Shown in pieces: positions 8,184-17,297 of a stretch of DNA of 64,000 nt. A program made the position numbers and the translations under genes. The stretch is from Bradyrhizobium sp. CSS354. GTDB taxonomy: Bacteria; Pseudomonadota; Alphaproteobacteria; Rhizobiales; Xanthobacteraceae. The stretch covers positions 372,001-436,000 of the forward strand of contig NZ_JAACFU010000005.1 in assembly GCF_029051725.1 (NCBI RefSeq). The letters are read 5' to 3'. The notes under the pieces were generated by a model that was not told the DNA's origin, ran no database searches, and saw only the letters and a list, made by a program, of their open reading frames with translations. How positions within the stretch are numbered: position 1 is the first letter of the stretch; each line of letters starts with the position of its first letter.

Positions 8184-11100
8184 ATGGCGCAGAAGGCTGC
8201 CGATGGATTGTGGTCGCGAGCCCGCGCTTTGGCGCAGGGCCTGTCGCGTCATGTCTGCGCGGCGCCGCTGCTGGCAGCCGGCCTGCTGATCGGCTTCACG
8301 GCGCCTGTCCCGGCGGCCGATGCTATCCGGGGCGAGGCGACTTTCTCGGCCGGCGGCGGCTTTGCCCGTCTCGTGATCAAGCTCGGAGAGGACGTCCCCT
8401 CCGAGGTGACGACGGCCGGCTCCATTCTCGTCATCCGTTTCGACCGGCCGGTCGACGTTCCCGTCGACCGCGTCCCGGAAGGCGCGCCCGACTACGTCAA
8501 CTCCGCCCGCCGCGATCCCGATGGCGGCGCCATCCGCCTGTCGCTGGCGCGGCGCGTCACCGTCAACACCATGAATGCCGGCGAACGTACCTTCATCGAC
8601 CTCTTGCCGGAGGGTTGGAAGGGGCCGCCGCCGAGCCTGCCGATGGACGTGGTCAAGGAACTCGCCGAGCGCGCGCGCGTCGCCGAACGCGCGCTGCGCG
8701 CCCAGCGCGCCGCGGCGGAGAGCAAGAAGCGTCCGCAGATCCGCGTGCGCGCCTCGGTGCAGCCGACCTTCGTCCGCTTCGTATTCGAGATGCCCGACGG
8801 AGTCGGGGTATCCTCCGTGCTCAACGAGCAGAAGCTCACGCTCGCCTTCAACGCCAACCTCAATTTCGATCTGGCGGACGCGGTCGTCGCGGCGCCGCCG
8901 AACGTCGCCTCCATCAAGCAGAAGGCCGATATCGACCAGACCAGTGTCGAGATTGCGCTGATCGGCGATTCCGACGTGCATTCGTTCCGCGACGAGAAGA
9001 ACTACGTCGTCGACATCTCCTTCCAGCCGGACAAGGGCAAGATGGCCGCGTCGGCGGAGGCTGCGATCGCGCAGGCCAAGCCCGCCGCTCATGGACCGGC
9101 GCCTGCGCCCGAGAAGCCGGCGGTCGAGAAGCCGAAGGAGGCGCAGCGCGAGATCGCGCCACCGACGTCCGAGACGATCGCGCGCGAAGCCAGGATCGAC
9201 GTCAAGCCCGAGGTGAAGCCGGAAGCACCCGCCGCCATGCAGCCTGCTGAAGCGCCGAAGCCGATGCCGGCTCCTGCGTCCGAAGCCGCGCACGCTGCGC
9301 AAGCGCTCAAGGAAGCGCCCAAGGAAGTTTCAAAGACTGTCGCGCCAGTTGCAGAAACTGCGGTCGCGCCTGCCAAGCCGGTCATGGCCGAAGCGCCTCA
9401 GGAGGCCGTGAAGGAAGCTGCCAAGGAGCCCGTCAAAGAGCCGGTCAAGGCCGCGCCAGCAGAGGCGTCCGCCGCGCCGCAGCCGATTGGTGCCAGCGTC
9501 GATGTCCGTCGCGACAGCGACGGCCTGCGCGTGACCTTCCCGCTTCAGGTCGCAACGCCTGCGGCGGCGTTCCGCCGTGGCGACACCGTCTGGCTGGTGT
9601 TCGATACGGCGAAGCCGATCGACGTCGAGGCAATCCGCACCAGGGGCGGTGCGATGATCGGCGAGGTCGGCCGCGTCCCGCTCGAGAAGGGACAGGCGGT
9701 GCGCATCCGTCTCACCCGGCCGCTGGTCTATTCGCTGACGAGCGAGGAGGTCGGCAAACAGACCAACTGGCTCTTGACCCTCGCCGACAAAATCCAGGCG
9801 ACGCCGCTGCCGCTGATGATCTCGCGCAACATCACCGACCCGGCGCTCGCCAACATCGCGATCCCCTTCGCCAATCCGGGGCTCCTGCACAAGCTCACCG
9901 ATCCCGATGCCGGCGACACGCTTTATGTCGTCACCGCGCAACGGCCGGTGCGCGGCTTCATCAAGCGGCAGGACCTCGTCGATCTCGCGCTGCTGGAATC
10001 CGCGCATGGCATCGCGATCCGGCCGAATTCCGACGAGGTTGGCGTCGAGGTCGGGGCCGACAAGGTCATCCTCGGCAAGAAGGGCGGGCTGACGCTGTCG
10101 CCGGTCGACATCTCGGCCGAGCGCGCGCCGACCGCAGTGCGGCCGGTCTTCAGCCCCGAAGGCTGGCGCAAGGGCCAGTCGGAAAACTTCATCGCGCGTC
10201 AGAACGACCTGATCACCGCGATCTCCAGCGTCGAACCGGCGATGCGTTCGCTGCCGCGGCTCGACCTCGCGCAATTCTACATGTCGCGCGCGATGTATCA
10301 CGAGGCCAAGGCCGTCACCGAATTGATGCTGGCCGATCCCCTCAACAAGGAGGAGAGCGGTGCGCTGATCATGCATGCGATCGCGAGCATCCTGATCGGC
10401 CGGCCGGCACAGGGCCTGAAGGACCTCGCCAATCCCGTGATCGGCAACAGCCACGATTCCCAGCTCTGGAAGGCGCTCGCCTATGCGCGCCAGGGCAAAT
10501 GGGCGGACGCGCGCGAGAAGTTCAAGAACGTCGAATTCGCCATCGCCTCGCTGCCGCTCGACGTCCAGCGCATCGTGACGATGGAGGCGATGCGCGCTTC
10601 GCTCGAGGTGAAGGACTATGCCGGCGCCTCCAAGCGCCGCAGCGAGCTCGAGGTGGTCGGCGTTTCGCCCGAGGCCGCGCCCGGCTTCGCCGTGCTGCGC
10701 GGCCGGCTCGCCGAGGCGCTCGGCCACGACAAGGACGCGCTCGACGACTACAAGTTCGCGGCCGGCTCGTCGGACCGGCCGGCTGCGGCCGAGGCCAAGC
10801 AGCTCGAAGTCGCGCTGCGGCAGAAGCGCGACGAGATCGGCAAGGAAGACGCGTTGCGTGAGCTCGAAACGCTCGCGATGACCTGGCGCGGCGACTCGAT
10901 CGAGGTCAAGACGCTCCAAATGCTGTCGCAGATGTTCGCCGAGAACGGGCGCTACCGGGACGCGCTCACCGCGGCGCGCACCGCGACAAAGCTGCAGCCG
11001 AACGCGGAAGCCTCGCGCCAGGCGCAGGATCTCGCCTCCGACCTGTTCACGCAGATCTTCCTAGGGCCCAAGGGCGACGAGCTGCCGCCGATCGAAGCGC

Positions 11101-11930
11101 TGGGGATGTTCTACGAGTTCCGCGAGCTGACGCCGATCGGCCGCCGCGGCGACGAACTGATCCGACGCCTCTCCGACCGTCTTGCCTCGATCGATCTGCT
11201 CGATCAGGCCGCCGAGCTCCTGCAATACCAGGTCGACCACCGCCTCGAGGGCGCGGCGCGTGCACAAGTCGCCGCGCGCCTGTCCATGATCTATCTGGCC
11301 AATCGCAGACCCGACATGGCGATCACGGCGTTGCGCGCGAGCCGTATCAGCGACCTCTCAGGTGAACTCAGGCAGCAACGCCTGCTGCTGGAGGCGCGTG
11401 CCCAGAGCGACGTCGGCCGCCACGACCTCGCGCTCGACATCGTCTCCAACGTTACGGGGCGCGAGGTGCTGCGGCTGCGCTCGGACATCTTCTGGGCGGC
11501 GCGGCGCTGGCGCGAATCCGCCGAGCAGATCGAGCTTTATTACGGCGAGCGCTTTCGCGACTTCAAGCCGCTCAATGCGGTGGAGAAAAGCGATATCATC
11601 CGCGCCGCCGTCGGGTATGCGCTCGCCGACGACTCGATCGGCATGTCGCGCTTCCGCGAGAAATATGCGCCGCTGATGAGCGAGAGCGCCGATCGGCTCG
11701 CCTTCGACATCGCGAGCAAACCGACCGGCGCCTCCAGCGCTGAATTCGCCGATATCGCCAAGCTGGCTGCCAGCGTCGACACGCTCGACGGCTTCCTGCG
11801 CGAGATGAAGCAGCGCTTCCCCGACGCAACCGCGCGGGCGCCGGCCTCGCCGCAAGCCAAGGACCAGTCCGACCACACCGGCTCGCTGCCCACGATCCCG
11901 GTGGTGCGGCAGATCAAGATGACGCGGTAG
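8184..11930 (+). CDS. large envelope TPR protein of the flagellar cluster
   Basis: 1248 aa from ATG 8184, which has GGAAGA 10 bases upstream; ATG 8175 is too close to that site and an upstream in-frame start at 8067 lies before the proximal CtrA box. Residues about 15-45 are a signal or anchor segment (LLAAGLLIGFTAPVPAADA). A beta-rich AMIN-like part (about 50-290) is followed by an Ala/Pro/Lys/Glu linker (295-435), a second beta-rich part (435-540), and a long alpha-helical TPR-like solenoid (about 690-1200). It probably follows motE in related genomes and may support motor assembly in the periplasm; that role is inferred from gene order. Two CtrA boxes upstream suggest cell-cycle-timed expression. 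Confidence 0.75.
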   Translation: MAQKAADGLWSRARALAQGLSRHVCAAPLLAAGLLIGFTAPVPAADAIRGEATFSAGGGFARLVIKLGEDVPSEVTTAGSILVIRFDRPVDVPVDRVPEGAPDYVNSARRDPDGGAIRLSLARRVTVNTMNAGERTFIDLLPEGWKGPPPSLPMDVVKELAERARVAERALRAQRAAAESKKRPQIRVRASVQPTFVRFVFEMPDGVGVSSVLNEQKLTLAFNANLNFDLADAVVAAPPNVASIKQKADIDQTSVEIALIGDSDVHSFRDEKNYVVDISFQPDKGKMAASAEAAIAQAKPAAHGPAPAPEKPAVEKPKEAQREIAPPTSETIAREARIDVKPEVKPEAPAAMQPAEAPKPMPAPASEAAHAAQALKEAPKEVSKTVAPVAETAVAPAKPVMAEAPQEAVKEAAKEPVKEPVKAAPAEASAAPQPIGASVDVRRDSDGLRVTFPLQVATPAAAFRRGDTVWLVFDTAKPIDVEAIRTRGGAMIGEVGRVPLEKGQAVRIRLTRPLVYSLTSEEVGKQTNWLLTLADKIQATPLPLMISRNITDPALANIAIPFANPGLLHKLTDPDAGDTLYVVTAQRPVRGFIKRQDLVDLALLESAHGIAIRPNSDEVGVEVGADKVILGKKGGLTLSPVDISAERAPTAVRPVFSPEGWRKGQSENFIARQNDLITAISSVEPAMRSLPRLDLAQFYMSRAMYHEAKAVTELMLADPLNKEESGALIMHAIASILIGRPAQGLKDLANPVIGNSHDSQLWKALAYARQGKWADAREKFKNVEFAIASLPLDVQRIVTMEAMRASLEVKDYAGASKRRSELEVVGVSPEAAPGFAVLRGRLAEALGHDKDALDDYKFAAGSSDRPAAAEAKQLEVALRQKRDEIGKEDALRELETLAMTWRGDSIEVKTLQMLSQMFAENGRYRDALTAARTATKLQPNAEASRQAQDLASDLFTQIFLGPKGDELPPIEALGMFYEFRELTPIGRRGDELIRRLSDRLASIDLLDQAAELLQYQVDHRLEGAARAQVAARLSMIYLANRRPDMAITALRASRISDLSGELRQQRLLLEARAQSDVGRHDLALDIVSNVTGREVLRLRSDIFWAARRWRESAEQIELYYGERFRDFKPLNAVEKSDIIRAAVGYALADDSIGMSRFREKYAPLMSESADRLAFDIASKPTGASSAEFADIAKLAASVDTLDGFLREMKQRFPDATARAPASPQAKDQSDHTGSLPTIPVVRQIKMTR

Positions 11931-12216
11931 GATCGCTGCTCCTTCTGGGCCTCGCGACAGGCGCCCGTGAGCAAGCTCCTCGAAGTGACGGGGAGGGGCC
12001 GAAGACTATCGCCCAGGGGCGCGTACTCATCAACCCGATCAGCCCCGCGGACCTAGGCCACGTCCATTCAGTCTTTGAGACCGGACAATGGCCCGTTTGC
12101 CTTTGCTAGTCGGCTGAGGGCTTCAGGTCCATTGTGAGAAACATATGCTCCGCAAACCGACCTTAGGGCGTAGAAACAGGGAAGCAGCTAAGGGCCAGGA
12201 AGCGATCTTAACGGGC

Positions 12217-13422
12217 TTAGTTGAGCTTTACCCGCACCTGATAGATTGCCGAGGCCAAGGTCGAGGCAAGCACTAGCACGAGACCAAGCCCGATCATGGG
12301 GTTCCTTGCGGTCACCGCCGCAAGCGATACCCCCAGCGCCGCGGCCAACATCTGCCAGAAACCCAACAGGGCGGAGGCAGCACCGGCGCGATCGCCGAAT
12401 GGCGAAAGAGCTTGCGCACTGCAGAGCGGATTGACCATGCCCATGCCTAGCAGGAATACGCATGCGCCGACAAGAAATGGCAAAAAGCGGCCGTCGAAAA
12501 GCGCGAATAGCAACACCATGCCGCCACCGACACAGGCCAGCGCGAGGCCGATGCAAATCGATCGGTCGAGACCAAGATGCGGAACAATTTTTGTTGCGAT
12601 AATGCCAGCGCTAAAGACGATCATGACAGTGCCTGCGAAGAACAGGCCGAGTTGCATGGGCGTGAAGTCGAGGCCTTCTATCAAGACACGCGGCAACGCC
12701 GAAAACATTGCAAACAGCGCACCTAAGATGAGGCTAACAGTTGCGGCAGGAACCAAGAAACGGCGGTCAGTCGATAGCGACCAGTAATTCTTGGCGATCG
12801 TCGAGGAATTGAACTCGGCGCGTGGCGCGTGGTGCGTTTCTCCGAAAGCCGCAAGAAATGCTGAAGCAGCGACGACGGCGAAGATACCGACGAACACAAA
12901 TGCTGAACGCCAGCCAAAAAAATGATCCAGCGCGCCACCGACCAGGGGCGAGAATCCGGGCGCCGCTGCCATCGCAACCATAACAAAGGTGAGCACACGC
13001 GCTAGCTGTTCGCCCTGAAAGAGATCTCTTGCGATAGCTCGCGAAAGGACAGACGTGGCACATGCGCCACCGGCCTGCACAACGCGACCCATCAATAGTG
13101 CCGCCAAATCATTGGCTAACGCGCACCATATGCTACCTGCGAAAAATACAGCAAACCCGATCATCACGGGTACGCGCCGGCCGAAACGATCCGACAACGG
13201 ACCGACAACAAGTTGTCCGACCGCGAACATGGCTAGGAATATGGTGATAGCTGACGTTACCTGAGCGCTGGAGACGCCTACCGCGACGGCGATACTCGGT
13301 AGCGAAGGCAACAGGATGTTGGTGGCCAACGTGCCACTCGCAGACAACGCAGCAAGAACGGCGACCTGAAGACCAAGCGGCACGACTCGAGCGAGCGGAC
13401 GGTTTTCGACGTTGCTGGTCAT
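12217..13422 (-). CDS. MFS drug-resistance transporter, Bcr/CflA type
   Basis: 401 aa with about 12 hydrophobic segments. Segment 2-3 loop GPLSDRFGRRVPVM is the MFS motif A, and MGRVVQAGGACATSVLSRAI matches the Bcr/CflA drug:proton antiporter pattern. Predicted inner-membrane exporter of drugs or metabolites. Its codon use looks less GC-biased than its neighbours, and it stands alone between the flagellar TPR gene and fliP, so it may have been acquired. The weak SD leaves the start slightly uncertain. Substrate unknown. Confidence 0.85.
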   Translation of the reverse strand: MTSNVENRPLARVVPLGLQVAVLAALSASGTLATNILLPSLPSIAVAVGVSSAQVTSAITIFLAMFAVGQLVVGPLSDRFGRRVPVMIGFAVFFAGSIWCALANDLAALLMGRVVQAGGACATSVLSRAIARDLFQGEQLARVLTFVMVAMAAAPGFSPLVGGALDHFFGWRSAFVFVGIFAVVAASAFLAAFGETHHAPRAEFNSSTIAKNYWSLSTDRRFLVPAATVSLILGALFAMFSALPRVLIEGLDFTPMQLGLFFAGTVMIVFSAGIIATKIVPHLGLDRSICIGLALACVGGGMVLLFALFDGRFLPFLVGACVFLLGMGMVNPLCSAQALSPFGDRAGAASALLGFWQMLAAALGVSLAAVTARNPMIGLGLVLVLASTLASAIYQVRVKLN

Positions 13423-13609
13423 AAGCCGCTTCGGATCAATGAATGATAACCATCATATCAACGACCCATTGAATGCGCAACCTGAGCATATTCCGGTATG
13501 TCACGAACCGCCGAACGCGCTCACGGTCCGCCTTGCGCTGGTAAGCTGAAGTGCACGCCTACAAACCTCGGGCCAGAGGGATGGGGTCGCTGACCGCTCC
13601 CCAGGCTCG

Positions 13610-14371
13610 CTACCCCCCGTAACTCTGCACCAGGCTCCCCGCCACCAACGACCAGCCGTCGACCAGCACGAAGAAGATCAGCTTGAACGGCAGCGAGATG
13701 GTCGCGGGCGGCAGCATCATCATGCCCATCGACATCAGCACGGACGCGACGACGAGGTCGATGATCAGGAAGGGAAGGAACAGCAGAAAACCGATCTCGA
13801 AAGCACGCTTCAGCTCCGAGATCATGAAAGCGGGGACGAGGATGCGTAAGCCGAGCTCGTCGGGGGTCGCGGGCGGCGGCTCGCCGGAGAGATCCAGGAA
13901 CAGCTTGAGGTCCTTCTCGCGCACGTTCTTTTGCATGAAGCCGCGCAAGGGGACGGAGGCGCGCTGAAGCGCGTCCTCGACGCCGAGCTGATTGGCGACC
14001 AGCGGACGGATGCCTTCGTCGTAGGATTTTTGCAGGACCGGTCCCATCACGAAGAAGGTGAGGAACATCGCCAGCGCGATGATCACCGAGTTCGGCGGGG
14101 CGGTCGCTGTGCCCATCGCGGTGCGCAGCAGCGACAGCACGACCACGATGCGCGTGAACGACGTCATCATGATCAGGATCGACGGTGCGATCGACAGCAC
14201 CGTCAGCAGCGCGATCAGCTGGATCGCGCGCTCGGTGACGCCGCCACCGCCAGCGCCTCCGCCGCCGAGATTGATGCTGATGTCCTGCGCATGCGCCGGC
14301 ATCGCGAGCGAAGCCGCGCCGATCAGGACAGAAAGAAGAAAAACTCTACGCGGGAGGGCCGGCAGACTCAC
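13610..14371 (-). CDS. fliP: flagellar export apparatus protein FliP
   Basis: 253 aa, normal for FliP. An N-terminal signal peptide (residues 1-28, ending MPAHAQ) is followed by the FliP signature SIAPSILIMMTSFTRIVVVL and four membrane segments; the C-terminal PFKLIFFVLVDGWSLVAGSL is highly conserved in the family. FliP forms the core of the flagellar type III export gate with FliQ and FliR, both encoded in the divergent operon. Its ATG overlaps the fliO stop by 4 bases, indicating translational coupling. Confidence 0.97.
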   Translation of the reverse strand: MSLPALPRRVFLLSVLIGAASLAMPAHAQDISINLGGGGAGGGGVTERAIQLIALLTVLSIAPSILIMMTSFTRIVVVLSLLRTAMGTATAPPNSVIIALAMFLTFFVMGPVLQKSYDEGIRPLVANQLGVEDALQRASVPLRGFMQKNVREKDLKLFLDLSGEPPPATPDELGLRILVPAFMISELKRAFEIGFLLFLPFLIIDLVVASVLMSMGMMMLPPATISLPFKLIFFVLVDGWSLVAGSLVQSYGG

Positions 14372-15339
14372 GAAGACGGCTTCGGACGGCCGAGCAACGA
14401 GGCCATCTCGTCTTCGAGATTTTCAAAGCTGGTCTTTTCCGGAGCCGGCTTTGCGGCAGGGGCCGCTGGTGCCGGCGGCTCGCTACGGGCCACACGCGGA
14501 GGAGCGGCCGGGGGCTCCGGGGCGACCGGAGGGGCAAGCGTCTCGCCGGCGGGGCGGCGCAGCGCAGCCTCGAGCCGCTGCGCCATCTCGGCGAGATTCT
14601 GCTCGGCGCTCGATGGCGCCGCAGGAGCGGGCGCCGGCGGCGGAACGGGCGGGGCCTGCGGCACAGGCGGAGGAGGAGCGGCTACGCGCTCGGCGCGCAC
14701 TGGAGGCGCCTTCACCGGCTCGCTCTGGCGCGGCGGACGCGGCATCAGAGGGGGTTCGTTGCGCGCAACGCGCGGCGGAACAGGTTCGGGACGCAGCTCG
14801 CGCTCGGGGCGCGGCGCGATCGGCTCGGAGCCGAAGCCGGCCAGTGGCGGCTCGTTGCGGCGTTCGGCCAGCCCGGGAGCGGGCCGGCGCACCTCGTCGG
14901 CAAAGGAGGGGCGCGCGGGCCGCGGTGGCGGCTCGGGCATTTGCTGCTCGGGATGATCGAGCAGTTCGGGCCGCGGTGCTTCGTCGGCCCAGCTGCTGGA
15001 ATCATGCATCGGTGCAAGACGCGGCGGCTCGGCGGCATTGGGACGCTGCGGGAGCTGGTCGCGGCCGGGCGCTGCACGCACGATGTTGGGTTCGACGACG
15101 ATGTCGGTGGGGCCGCCGATCATCAGAAGATGCTCGACATTGTCACGCCGGACCAGCACCAGACGGCGGCGGCCGTCGACCGCGGCGGCATCGATCACGG
15201 CGAGCCGGGGCATCCGGCCGCGCTGGGTGTTGGCGCCGAGCCGGCTGGTGGCGAATCGGCGAACCAGCCATGCAGCGACGCCGATCAACCCCAGAACGAC
15301 GATGAACGCGACGATGAAGGTGATAGGGCTGCCTTGCAT
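14368..15339 (-). CDS. fliO: flagellar biosynthesis protein FliO with long Pro-rich tail
   Basis: 323 aa. ATG 15339 is preferred over TTG 15354 because GGGGACA lies 7 bases upstream. One membrane segment (ITFIVAFIVVLGLIGVAAWLV), then a small cytoplasmic beta domain (about 30-90) with MPRLAVIDAAAVDGRRRLVLV and HLLMIGGPTDIVVE, the FliO signature. Residues about 100-323 are a low-complexity Pro/Ala/Arg/Glu tail, making it two to three times longer than enterobacterial FliO. FliO assists FliP assembly into the export gate; here the two are coupled. Confidence 0.9.
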   Translation of the reverse strand: MQGSPITFIVAFIVVLGLIGVAAWLVRRFATSRLGANTQRGRMPRLAVIDAAAVDGRRRLVLVRRDNVEHLLMIGGPTDIVVEPNIVRAAPGRDQLPQRPNAAEPPRLAPMHDSSSWADEAPRPELLDHPEQQMPEPPPRPARPSFADEVRRPAPGLAERRNEPPLAGFGSEPIAPRPERELRPEPVPPRVARNEPPLMPRPPRQSEPVKAPPVRAERVAAPPPPVPQAPPVPPPAPAPAAPSSAEQNLAEMAQRLEAALRRPAGETLAPPVAPEPPAAPPRVARSEPPAPAAPAAKPAPEKTSFENLEDEMASLLGRPKPSS

Positions 15340-15607
15340 ACTTGTCCCCGACAAATGGCGCTTTTCTCGGGCCCGTGGTCAGATGCGCCAACCACCGGCT
15401 TACGTTGCCCCAAACTGCGATTTCTTAACGTCCCACGGCAAGTTTTGCCGTCCCCAACTCTTAATAACCCATGAATCGCTCGATCCAAAACGACTTCTTG
15501 GCCTGTGTACGCACCGCCAAGCGGTTGGGTTAATGCCGCTTTTGGAGGCGTAGAATCACGGGGTGCGCGCATTCGTGTCCCGGCGGGGGACAACTGCCTG
15601 CGACTCC
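15340..15607. promoter_or_regulatory. divergent fliO / flgB intergenic region
   Basis: 350 bases separate fliO from flgB in total (15340-15689). Apart from the CtrA box near flgB, several single TTAA half-sites occur (about 15425, 15460 and 15530) without a properly spaced partner. No sigma-54 (GG-N10-GC) promoter was convincingly seen. Confidence 0.4.
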
Positions 15608-15622
15608 TTAACCAGCTGTTAA
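15608..15622. promoter_or_regulatory. CtrA box upstream of flgB
   Basis: TTAACCAGCTGTTAA is an exact TTAA-N7-TTAA, followed by CC, 67 bases before the flgB start. Predicted binding site for the response regulator CtrA controlling the flgBC-fliE-fliQR-flhB operon. Confidence 0.75.
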
Positions 15623-15689
15623 CCATACAGGCGGCAAATTCTGCCTAGCTTCGGTCCATGGGTCCTGCGAGGCGGAAGGAGCCGCAACG

Positions 15690-16094
15690 ATGTCCATCAA
15701 CGATCTTCCGGTGCTATCGGCGCTTCGCACCAAGATGCAATGGCACCAGGAGCGCCAGCGCGTCCTGTCCGAGAACGTCTCCAATTCCGACACGCCCAAA
15801 TTCCGGCCGCGCGACCTCGTCGAGCCGCAGCTGGACAAGAGCGGGGCCGTCACGGGTTCGATGGGCCCCCTGACGCTCACCCGCACCAGCGGTTCCCACA
15901 TGGCGCCGTCAGGCGCGGCTTCCGGATTCGACCAGAACAAGAATGCGGGTTTTGAGACCCGCCCCGCGGGCAACGCCGTCAATCTCGAAGAGGAGATGAT
16001 GAAGGCCGCCAGCAACCAGATGGATTATGCGGCGGCGACCTCGCTCTATTCGAAGAGCCTGCACCTGCTCAAGACCGCGATCGGCAAAGGCTAG
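15690..16094 (+). CDS. flgB: flagellar basal-body rod protein FlgB
   Basis: 134 aa, normal length. The conserved N-terminal rod motif appears as VLSENVSNSDTPKFRPRDL and the C-terminus is helical (NQMDYAAATSLYSKSLHLLKTAIGKG), typical of FlgB. A proximal rod subunit exported by the flagellar type III system. First gene of a six-gene operon; GGAAGGAG upstream serves as RBS. Likely under CtrA through the box 67 bases upstream. Confidence 0.95.
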   Translation: MSINDLPVLSALRTKMQWHQERQRVLSENVSNSDTPKFRPRDLVEPQLDKSGAVTGSMGPLTLTRTSGSHMAPSGAASGFDQNKNAGFETRPAGNAVNLEEEMMKAASNQMDYAAATSLYSKSLHLLKTAIGKG

Positions 16095-16112
16095 AGCTAG
16101 AGGAAGCGCATC

Positions 16113-16538
16113 ATGGCGAATGACAGCAGCGACTTTGCCCGTTCGATGGCGATCGCGACCTCCGGTCTGCGGGCGCAGGCCGGGCGCATGCGGGTGATCT
16201 CGGAGAACATCGCGAACGCGGATTCGACATCACAAAGCGCTGGCGGCGATCCCTACCGGCGCAAGGTGCCGACCTTCTCCTCCGCGCTCGACCGCACACT
16301 CGACGCGCAGGTCGTCACCCTCGGCAGGATCAAACCCGACCAGTCCAATTTCCGCACCAAATACGAGCCGAACAATCCGGCGGCGGATGCGACCGGCAAC
16401 GTCAAATATCCGAACGTGAACTCGGTGGTCGAGATGACCGACATGCGCGACGCGCAGCGGTCGTACGAGGCCAATCTCAACATCATCAGCGCGACGCGCC
16501 GGATGATCCAGCGCACCCTCGACATCCTCAAGAGCTGA
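16113..16538 (+). CDS. flgC: flagellar basal-body rod protein FlgC
   Basis: 141 aa. MRVISENIANADSTSQSAGG is the characteristic FlgC N-terminal rod motif, and the C-terminal YEANLNIISATRRMIQRTLD is the coiled-coil end shared by axial proteins. Second rod subunit, 18 bases after flgB. Confidence 0.96.
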   Translation: MANDSSDFARSMAIATSGLRAQAGRMRVISENIANADSTSQSAGGDPYRRKVPTFSSALDRTLDAQVVTLGRIKPDQSNFRTKYEPNNPAADATGNVKYPNVNSVVEMTDMRDAQRSYEANLNIISATRRMIQRTLDILKS

Positions 16539-16554
16539 ACAGGACATTTGAACC

Positions 16555-16863
16555 ATGGCAACACCGACAATTGCCGCCAACGCCTATGCAAACCTCGCCC
16601 GCGTGCTGGAGAGCAGCGGCGCCGGCAAGGGCAGCGAGCCGAGCGGGCAGTCCTTCGCCTCCCTTTTGAAAGACACTGTCGGCAGCGTCCTGGAGTCCGG
16701 CCGAAAATCCGATGCGCAGACGGTGGCGATGGCCGCCGGCAAGGCCAACGTGATGGACGTGGTGACGGCGGTCGCAGACACCGACGTCGCCGTGTCCACG
16801 CTGGTCTCGGTCCGCGACCGCGTGATTGCGGCCTATGAAGACATCATGAAGATGCCGATCTGA
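16555..16863 (+). CDS. fliE: flagellar hook-basal body protein FliE
   Basis: 102 aa. The C-terminal half (ADTDVAVSTLVSVRDRVIAA followed by YEDIMKMPI) matches the FliE signature. FliE links the MS ring to the rod. It lies 16 bases after flgC. The gap to fliQ is unusually large for this operon (153 bases) because a palindromic repeat sits there. Confidence 0.95.
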   Translation: MATPTIAANAYANLARVLESSGAGKGSEPSGQSFASLLKDTVGSVLESGRKSDAQTVAMAAGKANVMDVVTAVADTDVAVSTLVSVRDRVIAAYEDIMKMPI

Positions 16864-16874
16864 TTTTCTCCGTC

Positions 16875-16952
16875 GTCATTGCGAGCGTAGCGAAGCAATC
16901 CAGAATCTTTCCGCGGTGGCAGTCTGGATTGCTTCGCTACGCTCGCAATGAC
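16875..16952. repeat. palindromic intergenic repeat, family 1 copy 1
   Basis: Two 30-base arms (16875-16904 and 16923-16952) are exact reverse complements around an 18-base loop; arm core CATTGCGAGCGTAGCGAAGC. Similar copies occur at 29247 and 31297. It lies inside the flagellar operon between fliE and fliQ, so the mRNA would carry a very stable hairpin there. Confidence 0.9.
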
Positions 16953-17016
16953 GAGGAGAAGTTCGTGCGGTCCTCACCGAGCGGTGCGGATGAGACTTGA
17001 ATAAAGGAACTGCGAA

Positions 17017-17280
17017 ATGACCGGACCGGAAACCCTCGACGTCGCGCGCGATGCGATCTGGACCATCGTGATCGTGTCGTCGCCACTGATGGTGGTCGGC
17101 CTCGTGGTCGGCGTCGTCGTGTCGCTGTTCCAGGCGTTGACGCAGATCCAGGAGCAGACGCTGATCTACGTGCCGAAGATCCTGGCCATCTTTGCCACCA
17201 TGCTGTTGGCCTTGCCGTTCATGGCCGACGCGCTGCATTCCCACATGCTGCGGATATCGTCGCGAATCATCGGCGGCTGA
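17017..17280 (+). CDS. fliQ: flagellar export apparatus protein FliQ
   Basis: 87 aa with two membrane segments (AIWTIVIVSSPLMVVGLVVG and ILAIFATMLLALPFMADAL). The intervening FQALTQIQEQTLIYVPKI is the FliQ signature. Component of the export gate with FliP and FliR. AAAGGAACT provides an RBS. Confidence 0.97.
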   Translation: MTGPETLDVARDAIWTIVIVSSPLMVVGLVVGVVVSLFQALTQIQEQTLIYVPKILAIFATMLLALPFMADALHSHMLRISSRIIGG

Positions 17281-17297
17281 GGCACAATGCGCCCGTC

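Noticed and set aside
15420..15540. Additional CtrA sites near fliO
   Set aside because: Only single TTAA half-sites without a partner at seven bases.
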